A DNA stretch of 64,000 bases. Origin: Mycoplana azooxidifex (GTDB lineage: Bacteria; Pseudomonadota; Alphaproteobacteria; Rhizobiales; Rhizobiaceae). Position 1 is the first letter of the stretch; every line of letters begins with the position of its first letter. A model generated the notes under the pieces. That model did no database searches. It was not told where the DNA came from and saw nothing but the letters and a program-made list of their open reading frames with translations. A program made the translations under genes and the position numbers. Of this stretch, positions 35,244-43,098 are shown piece by piece. The stretch covers positions 1 to 64,000 of the forward strand of contig NZ_JACIEE010000009.1 in assembly GCF_014196765.1 (NCBI RefSeq). The letters run 5' to 3'.

Positions 35244-36017
35244 TCACGCCTTGCCGGCGCGCGCCTTGTGCAGGAGATCGGCGAGGACCGTGCGCAGTTG
35301 CGCGGGGTCTGTGAGTTCTTCTGCGAATTCAACACGTTTCAATTCATCTCCGGCGGACAGGTCGATCCCTGCAGCATCAATTCCGGAAATGGTCCATTTG
35401 TTCCCCTTCGCGCCGCAATAGTGGTTTGCGTAGACCGAAGCCGCCTCCGCATGGTCGGTGTTCATGTGCTCGATTGCGGCATTTTCGCGGTCGGCCAGGG
35501 CCTCGCGCACAGCGGATCGAATCATGAGATCCCCGGCAGACAGCACATAGGCCCTGCCGAACCCGCCGTTCAGGTTTGCCCGTTGCGGCACCAGCCGGAA
35601 GAAGGTGAAATCGGGAAAATCGACATAGAGCTTCGCCTTGGGGTGGCGGCGAACGAACCGGTCGCGCAGGCGGGCATGCTCCTTCGTGTCGCGCTGGAGC
35701 TCCTGCGCCATCGTGATCACCGTCAGCCGCGGATGGGCGAGGGGATCGCCCTTGCCGGGCTCGCCGGCAAGCAGGGAGGAACGGGTATCGGCGCGCAACG
35801 CCCTTGTGTGGACGGAAAGGGCTGAGACGAGGATCACCGGCGCGCCGTCGATGTCGAGGCCGGTCAACACGCGGCTCGCCAGGGGGTGGCCGGTTTCCGG
35901 CTCCAGCACCGCGAGAGAGGCGCTGCGGGCCGAGCGCAACAGCACGCGAGCGAGCCTGCGGGCTTCGTCGTCGGTTTCGCGCAGGACCTTCGGTCGGTCG
36001 TCGTTCGTGCCGGTCAT
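35244..36017 (-). CDS. hugZ: HugZ-family haem oxygenase-like protein
   Basis: A 257-aa protein with an N-terminal pyridoxamine-phosphate-oxidase-like split barrel (SASLAVLEPETGHPLASRV, PVILVSALSVHTRALRADTRSSLL) and a C-terminal DUF2470 domain (AAIEHMNTDHAEAASVYANHY), the combination that defines HugZ/HutZ haem-utilisation proteins. They degrade haem or act in haem trafficking. The AlaIle-GluHisMetAsn region holds the conserved His. A haem-type TonB receptor lies 16 kb away; no hmu transport genes are adjacent. The ATG at 36017 starts just before the first domain. Confidence 0.87.
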   Translation of the reverse strand: MTGTNDDRPKVLRETDDEARRLARVLLRSARSASLAVLEPETGHPLASRVLTGLDIDGAPVILVSALSVHTRALRADTRSSLLAGEPGKGDPLAHPRLTVITMAQELQRDTKEHARLRDRFVRRHPKAKLYVDFPDFTFFRLVPQRANLNGGFGRAYVLSAGDLMIRSAVREALADRENAAIEHMNTDHAEAASVYANHYCGAKGNKWTISGIDAAGIDLSAGDELKRVEFAEELTDPAQLRTVLADLLHKARAGKA

Positions 36018-36152
36018 GGCCTGTCCTCGCCTTGATGTGTCATCGACTTTGCAGCCGAGGGGCGGGACAAAGTCAAGCCGGGCGGGCCCCTGCGTCACCA
36101 TGGCCGTGGCAGGGGGCGGCGAACGGGGCAGCCCGCAGGGGCAGCCTTGCCG

Positions 36153-37196
36153 TCATTCGCGGCGGCGATGGCGCGTCAGGCTCTCCACCACGTTCTGGGC
36201 GTTGATCATGCCGACGATCGCGCCATTCTCCACCACGCCGATATTGCCCGGCTGCCGGGACATGGCGTCGAGGATGTCGACCAGCGGGGTTTCGGGCTTG
36301 GCCGTCGCCGTCACGCCTACCGCCGGTCCGCCGAGTCCCGGCTGCATGACGTCGCGCGCCATCAGCATGTTGATCGGGTTCATGTTCTGCACGAAGTCGG
36401 CGACGTACTGGTTGGCCGGGTTCTTGACGATGTCCTGCGGGGTGCCGCACTGGATGATGCGGCCGCCTTCCATGATGGCGATGCGATTGCCGATGCGGAA
36501 CGCCTCGTCGAGGTCGTGGCTGACGAAGATGATGGTCTTCTTCAGGCGCCGCTGGAACTCCAGCAGTTCGTCCTGCAAGCGCGTGCGGATCAGCGGGTCG
36601 AGGGCGGAGAAGGGCTCGTCCATCAGGAGGATCGGGGCGCCGGTGGCAAAGGCGCGGGCGAGGCCGACGCGCTGCTGCATGCCGCCGGAGAGTTCGTTGA
36701 CCTTGCGGCCAGACCACTGCGTCAGGTTGACGAGTTCGAGCTGTTCCTCGACGCGCGCCTTCCGCTCGGCCTCCGGCATGCCGGCCAGTTCCAGCCCGAA
36801 GCCGACATTGTCGGCAACGGTGCGCCAGGGCAGGAGCGCGAACTGCTGGAACACCATGGAGACGGTGTGCATGCGGAATTCGCGCAGGGCCTTGGGCGAG
36901 CAGGCGTAGGGATTGAGCCGGTCGCCGGCGGTCTGGACCTGCACCTCGCCGCGCACGACCGGCGCCAGTCCGTTGACGGCGCGCAGCAGCGTCGACTTGC
37001 CGGAGCCCGAAAGCCCCATCAACACCAGGATCTCGCCCTCGTGGATGGCCAGCGAAGCGCCGGCCACGCCCATCACCAGCCCGGTCTCCTTGCCGATCTC
37101 GTCGCGGGTCCTGCCGGCGTCGACCATGGCGATGGCGCGTTCCGGCTTCTCGCCGAAGATGATGTCGACGTTGTGAAAGACGACGGCCTCGGTCAT
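36153..37196 (-). CDS. choV: Choline/betaine ABC transporter ATP-binding subunit
   Basis: ATPase (347 aa) of the osmoprotectant/quaternary-amine ABC importer class. Walker A GLSGSGKST (residues about 59-67), the Q-loop, the LSGGMQQRVGLARA signature and Walker B PILLMDEPFSALD are present. A C-terminal CBS-type region (DVMQPGL, PLVDILDAMSRQPGNIGVVENGAIVG) probably senses ionic strength or nucleotides. The start overlaps the choW stop (ATGA). Gene order choX-choW-choV matches the high-affinity choline uptake operon of Sinorhizobium; glycine betaine or proline betaine remain alternative substrates. Confidence 0.92.
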   Translation of the reverse strand: MTEAVVFHNVDIIFGEKPERAIAMVDAGRTRDEIGKETGLVMGVAGASLAIHEGEILVLMGLSGSGKSTLLRAVNGLAPVVRGEVQVQTAGDRLNPYACSPKALREFRMHTVSMVFQQFALLPWRTVADNVGFGLELAGMPEAERKARVEEQLELVNLTQWSGRKVNELSGGMQQRVGLARAFATGAPILLMDEPFSALDPLIRTRLQDELLEFQRRLKKTIIFVSHDLDEAFRIGNRIAIMEGGRIIQCGTPQDIVKNPANQYVADFVQNMNPINMLMARDVMQPGLGGPAVGVTATAKPETPLVDILDAMSRQPGNIGVVENGAIVGMINAQNVVESLTRHRRRE

Positions 37197-38065
37197 GCGC
37201 CTTCTCCTTCATCGGACGAGCGGAACAGGCGGTCGAGAATGATGGCGAGAACCACGATGCAGAGCCCGGCCTCGAAGCCCATGGAAACGTTGACGGTGTT
37301 GAGCGCGCGCACGACGGGAACGCCGAGGCCCTTGGCGCCGACGAGGGCGGCGATGACGACCATCGACAGCGACAGCATGATCGTCTGCGTCAGGCCGGCC
37401 ATGATCTGCGGCGTGGCGAAGGGGAGCTCCACCTTGCGCAGCACCTGCGCCGGCGTCGCCCCGAAGGCCTGCGCGGCTTCCACGAGCGAGTCTGGAGTCG
37501 AGATGATGCCGAGCCGCGTCAGCCGGATGGGCGCGGGAATGGCGAAGATGACGGTGGCGATGAGGCCCGGAACCATGCCGAGGCCGAAGAGGATCAGTGC
37601 CGGGATCAGGTAGACGAAGGTCGGGATCGTCTGCATCAGGTCGAGCACCGGACGCAGGAAGGCGTAGAACCATGGGCGACGCGCGGCGGCGATGCCGAGC
37701 GGGATGCCGACGGCCATGCTGACGGAGGTGGCTGCGAGCACCAGTGCCAGCGTCTCCGTCGTCTCCCGCCAGTAGCCCTGGTTGACGATCAGGAGAAGGC
37801 CCAGCAGCGTGAAGACCGCCACGCCCACTGACCGGCGCAGATACCAGGAGAGCAGAGTGATGAGGGCGATCATGACCAAGGCATAGGCGAATTTGCCCTC
37901 GTCGCTCGAGAACGGTCCCTGCAGGAGAAACAGGATGGCATCGATGCCCGCCTGCAGCACGACCTTGAGGAGGTCGAAGAAGTCCTTGCCGGACGAGGTC
38001 AGCCCGTTGACGGCCGCCTTGGCCCAGGGCCCGATGGGCAGTTTGAAGGTCGTCAGCCAATCCAC
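37193..38065 (-). CDS. choW: Choline/betaine ABC transporter permease
   Basis: Inner-membrane permease of 290 aa from a GTG at 38065 (VDWLTTFKLPIGPW). Five to seven membrane helices and the EAA-type cytoplasmic loop SLVEAAQAFGATPAQVLRKVELP are seen. An in-frame start at 38119 would add 18 residues; the GTG is preferred because AGGTG lies seven bases upstream and the extra residues look unrelated to a permease N-terminus. It forms the membrane channel for the substrate delivered by the binding protein, powered by the following ATPase. Confidence 0.88.
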   Translation of the reverse strand: MDWLTTFKLPIGPWAKAAVNGLTSSGKDFFDLLKVVLQAGIDAILFLLQGPFSSDEGKFAYALVMIALITLLSWYLRRSVGVAVFTLLGLLLIVNQGYWRETTETLALVLAATSVSMAVGIPLGIAAARRPWFYAFLRPVLDLMQTIPTFVYLIPALILFGLGMVPGLIATVIFAIPAPIRLTRLGIISTPDSLVEAAQAFGATPAQVLRKVELPFATPQIMAGLTQTIMLSLSMVVIAALVGAKGLGVPVVRALNTVNVSMGFEAGLCIVVLAIILDRLFRSSDEGEGA

Positions 38066-38226
38066 GGGTTCGCACCTGCCTTCCGAGGGGTTGAGGAAAC
38101 GCCATGCCGCGCCCGCCATGCGCTTGCCGAGACGGCGGTCGCAAGGGGGCGCGGAGGCATCCGGAACAGTGACTGGTTAACCTGCGGCGCACTTGCCGCA
38201 GAAGCATATCGCACTGTCGCTTTCAA

Positions 38227-38255
38227 GAAAGGCGGAAGTTGCCTCCCGCCCTTTC
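38227..38255 (-). other. Intercistronic hairpin between choX and choW
   Basis: GAAAGGCGG and CCGCCCTTTC pair as a nine-base-pair stem with one bulge and a ten-base loop, just after the choX stop. No uridine run follows on the minus strand, so it looks like the stem-loop that stabilises the binding-protein message over the downstream permease genes and not a true terminator. Confidence 0.55.
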
Positions 38256-38262
38256 GTCCTTG

Positions 38263-39219
38263 TCAGAGGCCGAGCGAGGCCTTGACGGCGGCCAGCCCGT
38301 CCGCGCCGTCCTTGGTGGTGACGCCTGAAAGCCAGGGCTCGATGGCCGCGGGGTTGGCCTTCAGCCATTCGCTCGCGGCGGCTTCGGGAACGGCCCCGTC
38401 GTTGAGGATCTTGCCCATCACCTGGTTTTCCATCTCCAGCGAGAACTTCAGGTTCTGCAGGAGCTTGCCGACGTTCGGGCATTCGGTCACGTAGCCCTGG
38501 CGAACGTTGGTGTAGACGGTGGCGCCGCCGAAGTCGGGCCCGAAGACGTCGTCGCCGCCGGAAAGGTAGGTCAGCTTGAAGTTGGCGTTCATCGGATGGG
38601 GTTCCCAGCCGAGGAAGACGATCGGCGCGCCGTCCTGCTCGGCGCGGGCCACTTCGGCGAGCATGCCCTGCTCGGAGCTCTCCACCACCTCGAAACCCTT
38701 CAGCTCGAAGGTGCCCTTGTCGACCATGTCGATGATCAGGCGGTTGCCGTCGTTGCCGGGCTCGATGCCGTAGATCTTGCCGTCGAGGGCTTCCTTCTGC
38801 GTTGCGATGTCCTTGAAGTCCTTGATGCCGAGCTCGGCACCCTTGGCATTGGTGGCAAGCGTGTACTTCGCGCCCTCGAGGTTTTCACGCACGGTTTCGA
38901 CCGAGCCGTCCTCGCGGAATGGCTTGATGTCGGCTTCCATCGTCGGCATCCAGTTGCCGAGGAAGACGTCGATGTCCTTGTTCTTCAGCGACTGGTAGGT
39001 GACCGGAACCGACAGCACGGTCGTTTCCGTCTCGTAGCCGAGGCCCTTGAGGATGGTCGAGGCCGTTGCCGTGGTCGCCGTGATGTCGGTCCAGCCGACG
39101 TCGGAGAAGCGAACCTTGCCGCAGCTTTCCGCCTCGGCGGCGAGCGCGCCGGCAGCGCCCAGCGCGATGAGGGAGACCGCGGCCAGCGCCGTGGTCTTCA
39201 GTGTCGATGCGATTTTCAT
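38263..39219 (-). CDS. choX: Choline/betaine-binding periplasmic protein
   Basis: Periplasmic solute-binding protein (318 aa) with a signal peptide (MKIASTLKTTALAAVSLIAL, cut after GALA or ALAA). The OpuAC-type fold is indicated by VRFSDVGWTDITATTAT, VFLGNWMPTMEAD, YGIEPGNDGNRL and WEPHPMNANF; the several Trp and Tyr residues in these motifs form the aromatic box that cradles quaternary amines. The ATG at 39219 is taken since it opens the signal peptide. It heads the choXWV operon; a promoter is expected in the 227-bp gap before tdk. Confidence 0.92.
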   Translation of the reverse strand: MKIASTLKTTALAAVSLIALGAAGALAAEAESCGKVRFSDVGWTDITATTATASTILKGLGYETETTVLSVPVTYQSLKNKDIDVFLGNWMPTMEADIKPFREDGSVETVRENLEGAKYTLATNAKGAELGIKDFKDIATQKEALDGKIYGIEPGNDGNRLIIDMVDKGTFELKGFEVVESSEQGMLAEVARAEQDGAPIVFLGWEPHPMNANFKLTYLSGGDDVFGPDFGGATVYTNVRQGYVTECPNVGKLLQNLKFSLEMENQVMGKILNDGAVPEAAASEWLKANPAAIEPWLSGVTTKDGADGLAAVKASLGL

Positions 39220-39446
39220 GATGTCATGCTCCCCGTTCTTGTTCTGATGCTTTAAGCCAAGCATCAAAAACGTCATAATTCAAGCACTTTACCGCAGCGG
39301 CAGGCATATCGGCCGCCTAGATTATTTCATGCCGTTTCGCAATCCGGCGAGAGAATGTCGCTCAGGACGGAGCGCGCGGAATTCTGTGATTTCAGCCCTC
39401 TCCCTGCTGGAAATTCCCGGCCTCCCGGGCCAGAAGATGTGAAATC

Positions 39447-40034
39447 ATGGCAAAACTCTATTTCCACTACGCGACGATGAACGCCGGCAAGTCGACGATG
39501 CTGCTGCAGGCCTCCTACAACTACCGGGAGCGCGGCATGCGCACGGCGATCTTCATCGCCTCGCATGACGACCGTGCCGGCCGCGGGCGGATCTCCTCGC
39601 GCATCGGGCTGCAGTCGGACGCGATCGCCTTCGACGCCTCCGACGATCTGGAGGCGAAGGTGGCCGCCCTGCAGGCGGACGGCACCGGGCAGATCGCCTG
39701 CGTCTTCGTCGACGAGGCGCAGTTCCTGAGCGAGAGCCAGGTGTGGCAGCTTGCGCGGATCGCCGATCGCCTCCACATTCCGGTCATGGCCTATGGCCTG
39801 CGGACCGATTTCCAGGGCAGGCTCTTTCCCGGATCCTACGCCCTGCTTGCGATCGCAGACGAGCTGCGCGAGGTGCGCACCATCTGCCATTGCGGTCGCA
39901 AGGCGACGATGGTGGCCCGCCTCGATGCGGACGGCAAGGTTGCCAAGGAGGGCGCGCAGGTTGAAGTGGGCGGAAATGACAAATACATCTCCTATTGCCG
40001 GCGGCATTGGGAGGACATCATGATGGCCGACTGA
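39447..40034 (+). CDS. tdk: Thymidine kinase
   Basis: Type II thymidine kinase (195 aa) for deoxythymidine salvage. P-loop YATMNAGKST (residues about 8-17), the Walker B-like FVDEAQFLS with the catalytic Glu, GLRTDFQGRLFPGS lasso region, and a zinc site assembled from ICHCG and YCRRHW cysteines are all intact. The ribosome binding site is weak. Single gene, divergent from choX and followed 80 bp later by cytochrome c. Confidence 0.95.
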   Translation: MAKLYFHYATMNAGKSTMLLQASYNYRERGMRTAIFIASHDDRAGRGRISSRIGLQSDAIAFDASDDLEAKVAALQADGTGQIACVFVDEAQFLSESQVWQLARIADRLHIPVMAYGLRTDFQGRLFPGSYALLAIADELREVRTICHCGRKATMVARLDADGKVAKEGAQVEVGGNDKYISYCRRHWEDIMMAD

Positions 40035-40114
40035 TTGCAGCCGGCCGTCGTGCGTTTCAGTCCCTGTCGCTGCTGTCTCCCATCGCAGTCGACCCATCCA
40101 GAGAAAGGAACCAC

Positions 40115-40492
40115 ATGAAGCTGGCAATCATCGCGACGAGCTGTCTCATCGCGGCTGCAACCGCGGCACATGCCGACGGTGACGCGGCCGCCGGAGCGAC
40201 CGTATTCAAGAAGTGCGCGGCCTGTCACAGCGTCGATCCGACCAACAAGGTCGGCCCGTCGCTCAAGGATGTCGTCGGCCGCCCGGTCGCGAGCATCGAG
40301 GGCTTCCGTTACTCCAAGGCGATGATCGCCTTCGGGGAGGGGAAGACCTGGGACGAGGCCCTGCTGACCGAATACCTGGCCGCTCCGCGCGCGGTGGTGA
40401 AGGGAACCTCGATGGCGTTTGCCGGGCTGAAGAAGCCGGAGGACGTGGCCAACGTGATCGCCTACCTGAAGGCGCCACCTGCGGCGGAATAA
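40115..40492 (+). CDS. Periplasmic cytochrome c, c2-like
   Basis: A 125-aa class I cytochrome c. The signal peptide (MKLAIIATSCLIAAATAAHA) is followed by FKKCAACHSVD, where CAACH attaches the haem, and the axial Met lies in the GTSMAFAG loop near residue 105. The KVGPSLKDVVGR segment is typical of c2/cycM-type carriers that deliver electrons to terminal oxidases or periplasmic enzymes. AAAGGAA precedes the ATG as ribosome binding site. Specific partner unknown; PuuD-type urate oxidation also needs a c-type acceptor chain, but no link is shown. Confidence 0.9.
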   Translation: MKLAIIATSCLIAAATAAHADGDAAAGATVFKKCAACHSVDPTNKVGPSLKDVVGRPVASIEGFRYSKAMIAFGEGKTWDEALLTEYLAAPRAVVKGTSMAFAGLKKPEDVANVIAYLKAPPAAE

Positions 40493-40696
40493 TCCTGCCG
40501 CGCGGCTGGCCGGATAGTGCAACGTCCGGCCGGTATCTGAGAAAAAATACTTATCTTTCAGGGCTTGCAGCCCGGGGCTGGCTTCCCACATCATGTCGGG
40601 TGCCGCAACCGGCGGCCTTTGCCGTTTGCGGCCGGGCAGATCGGCCGGCAGTCGTGCCGGGGACGGGGCATTCGCCTTGGACAGAGGGGAGCAGGC

Positions 40697-41785
40697 ATGG
40701 CCACACTTCAGAATTTCGACACCGAGATCGCGCGAACCCGCGAGACGGTCGAACAGATGCGCAGCAAGCTGGATCAGACCGGCATCGTGCTGGAGGAGTT
40801 CGCCAAGGCGGACACCAAGCTCGGCGACACCAATTTCGACATCGAGAACGCGCGGCTGCAGGACGTGCTTTCCCAGCAGAAGGTGATGGAAGCCAACATC
40901 GCCGACCTGATCATCGGGCTGGAGGACGCCACCAACGTCTTCGGCACCGAATTCGAGAGCATGAAGAGCTACACGGGCTACGAGAAATTCATCGGCATCT
41001 TCTCCAAGCAGAAGATGCAGCGCATGCGCACCGATCGCGTGCGCAACATGTCGCTTTCCGGAAACCTGCAGGAGTTGCTTGCCAAGTCCGACACGATCGT
41101 CGGCATTCTGAAGGACCAGAAGGCGGTCCTCGACGGCCGCTACAAGACGTCCGAGGCGAGCCTGATCCAGGTGATCGAACGGCGCAAGCAGACGATGGCG
41201 AACTTGGAGACCACGCAGAAGCGGATCGAGGAGCTGAACCCGCAACTGCTCGACATCGAAAACAGGATCTCAGCCTCCACCGACCAGAAGACGCGCACGC
41301 AGCTGGAAGGCGAGCGTTCGGCGCTCGCGACCGAGTACAACGAGAAGCAGGCCAAGGAGCAGGAGCTTCTGGCCGAGAGCCAGACGCTGGAGCGCTACAC
41401 CTCGATGTTCCAGACCTTCGTGGATTCGCTCAACAACCAGATCGCCGCGCAGAACACGCTGATCAACAAGCTGACCATCGATACCGAGCAGCGCATCGTG
41501 CTTTACAAGGCGCTGGAGGATTCGCTGAAGACGGCAGCCCAGCAGGACGTGGCCCACCGCATCAATACGCTCGGCAGCAAGGTTGATACCGCAGCCGAGG
41601 AGACGATGGCCGGCATTGGTGCTGCCGCGCAGAAGCACATCGGCGACCTGCTCGAGATGCACGAGAAGAACATGCTCTCCACCCAGGACATCCAGCGCCG
41701 CAAGAAGCTCGCCGACGACGCTTTCGCCCGACGCTTCCAGGAGGTCATGGACAAGCACAACGCCTCGAACTACGTGAAGGCGTGA
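40697..41785 (+). CDS. Coiled-coil protein heading the AAA+ gene cluster
   Basis: A 362-aa hydrophilic, almost wholly helical protein with long heptad stretches (residues about 155-260), few aromatic residues, no Cys, and no signal peptide or membrane segment. I cannot assign a family with certainty; the length and helical character recall TelA (toxic-anion resistance) proteins, which is a guess for testing. The ATG at 40697 follows GGGGAGCAGGC. It is the first gene on this strand of a run through 48223: unknown protein, AAA+ ATPase, toxin-antitoxin cassette, unknown protein and membrane protein. A RIME-like repeat sits between it and the next gene. Confidence 0.75.
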   Translation: MATLQNFDTEIARTRETVEQMRSKLDQTGIVLEEFAKADTKLGDTNFDIENARLQDVLSQQKVMEANIADLIIGLEDATNVFGTEFESMKSYTGYEKFIGIFSKQKMQRMRTDRVRNMSLSGNLQELLAKSDTIVGILKDQKAVLDGRYKTSEASLIQVIERRKQTMANLETTQKRIEELNPQLLDIENRISASTDQKTRTQLEGERSALATEYNEKQAKEQELLAESQTLERYTSMFQTFVDSLNNQIAAQNTLINKLTIDTEQRIVLYKALEDSLKTAAQQDVAHRINTLGSKVDTAAEETMAGIGAAAQKHIGDLLEMHEKNMLSTQDIQRRKKLADDAFARRFQEVMDKHNASNYVKA

Positions 41786-41802
41786 TAGCGATGGCCCGCG
41801 CT

Positions 41803-41945
41803 CTCCTCCTCTTCTCCCCAGCGGGGAGAAGTGCCGAGCGAAGCGAGGCGATGAGGGGGGCTTCCTGCCGGCGTCGCGGGTGTGGCGCCCCTTCATCCGG
41901 CGTTTCGCGCCACCTTCTCCCCGCTGGGGAGAAGAGGGGGAGACA
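41803..41945. repeat. RIME-like repeat touching the next ribosome binding site
   Basis: Two CTTCTCCCC-AGC-GGGGAGAAG palindromes (near 41810 and 41918), with GATGAGGGGGG and CCCCTTCATCCGGCG blocks between them, in the same design as the copies at 4165 and 6881. The right end of the element, GAGAAGAGGGGGAG, ends four to eight bases before the ATG of the following gene and supplies its only purine-rich ribosome binding site. Confidence 0.8.
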
Positions 41946-41948
41946 CCC

Positions 41949-43094
41949 ATGAAAGTCGCAGCCGACAGCGCCGTGGCGCAGTATTTCAACGCTATCCGCT
42001 CCGCGCTCGGCGGGCTCGAGATCTTTCTCGGCGACCGCAATTCGCCGCTCTACCAGCATGGCGTGATCGGCGAGGCGATCGTGCCGTACCTGTCGCGGCT
42101 GAAGGCGTCGTTCGCCTGCTGGGAGAACCGGATCGGCTTCGTCGACCAGTTCCGCATCTCGCGGGCCGAGAGCGGATTTCCCGTCTACCAGAACGTGCTC
42201 GAACTCGAAAACGACCGCAAGGGTGCGGAGAAGCGGCTTTCGGAGATCCCGAGCGCGGATGCGCTGCGCGGCGAGATGGCCGACTTCATCCTGCGCAACA
42301 AGGTGTTTCCGACCGAGCTGCAGATCCGCATGGCCGAGCGGATGTACCTGCAGCAGATCGGCAAGGGCGAGATCTTCTCGCCCTTCATCCTGCCCGAGAC
42401 GATCCGCGTCGCCGTCAACCCGAAGACGATGCGACCCTACTACGTCGTCAGTTGGGGCGCCTTCGACGGCAACAGCACGCTGCCGATGGTCTACATGGCG
42501 ACGATCGAGGATTCGTCGGAGGAGATCGTCAATCTCCTGGTGACGAAGGACGGCAAGCTCAATCCGGACGTCGAGATCGACCTGCCGGTGGGCGGGCTGC
42601 TCAATCCGGAGCTTGCCAGCCGCTTCGACGACTTCGCGCTGAAGAACAGCGCCTATTCGCTGTCGCCGGTGACGATTGCCACCAATCTCGACCAAGATTT
42701 CGAGATGCTGCATCCCAAGCAGTTGCGCCGCATCGTGCTCGGGCCGTTCTATTCCGCCGACATCACCGAGAACAACGAGAAGGTCCGCGACATCCTGTCG
42801 AAGGTGCGCAAGGTGGAGAACGCCTGGCTTTTGACCTGGACGATCCAGGAGGTGTTCTCGCAGGCGGAGCGCCCGGCAAGCAAGGGGTTCTGGAGCTCAA
42901 CGCCGGCGCAGGAGGAGTTCCATATCGACACCGGCAATCTCGAGGCCACGCGCATGGGCGTCAGCGCCTTCGAAAAGCACGCGCTGGTGCCGCACGACGC
43001 CTACCAGGCGCTCTATGCCGCCGGCGAGGCGGCGGCGATCTTCGGCGATTACAAGGTGCATGTGATTTCCGGGAACGTGATCAGCGAGGTATGA
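41949..43094 (+). CDS. Unknown cytosolic protein of the AAA+ cluster
   Basis: A 381-aa soluble protein with no motif I recognise. It has a helical N-terminal half (residues 1-125, for example LYQHGVIGEAIVPYLSRLKA) and a C-terminal half with beta character (RPYYVVSWGAFDGNSTLPMV). No signal peptide, no membrane helices, one Cys. The ribosome binding site is the purine-rich end of the repeat just upstream. It ends four bases before the ATPase gene, so both are translated from one message. Conserved position beside the ATPase suggests it is a substrate or adaptor; that is inference. Confidence 0.72.
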   Translation: MKVAADSAVAQYFNAIRSALGGLEIFLGDRNSPLYQHGVIGEAIVPYLSRLKASFACWENRIGFVDQFRISRAESGFPVYQNVLELENDRKGAEKRLSEIPSADALRGEMADFILRNKVFPTELQIRMAERMYLQQIGKGEIFSPFILPETIRVAVNPKTMRPYYVVSWGAFDGNSTLPMVYMATIEDSSEEIVNLLVTKDGKLNPDVEIDLPVGGLLNPELASRFDDFALKNSAYSLSPVTIATNLDQDFEMLHPKQLRRIVLGPFYSADITENNEKVRDILSKVRKVENAWLLTWTIQEVFSQAERPASKGFWSSTPAQEEFHIDTGNLEATRMGVSAFEKHALVPHDAYQALYAAGEAAAIFGDYKVHVISGNVISEV

Positions 43095-43098
43095 CGCC

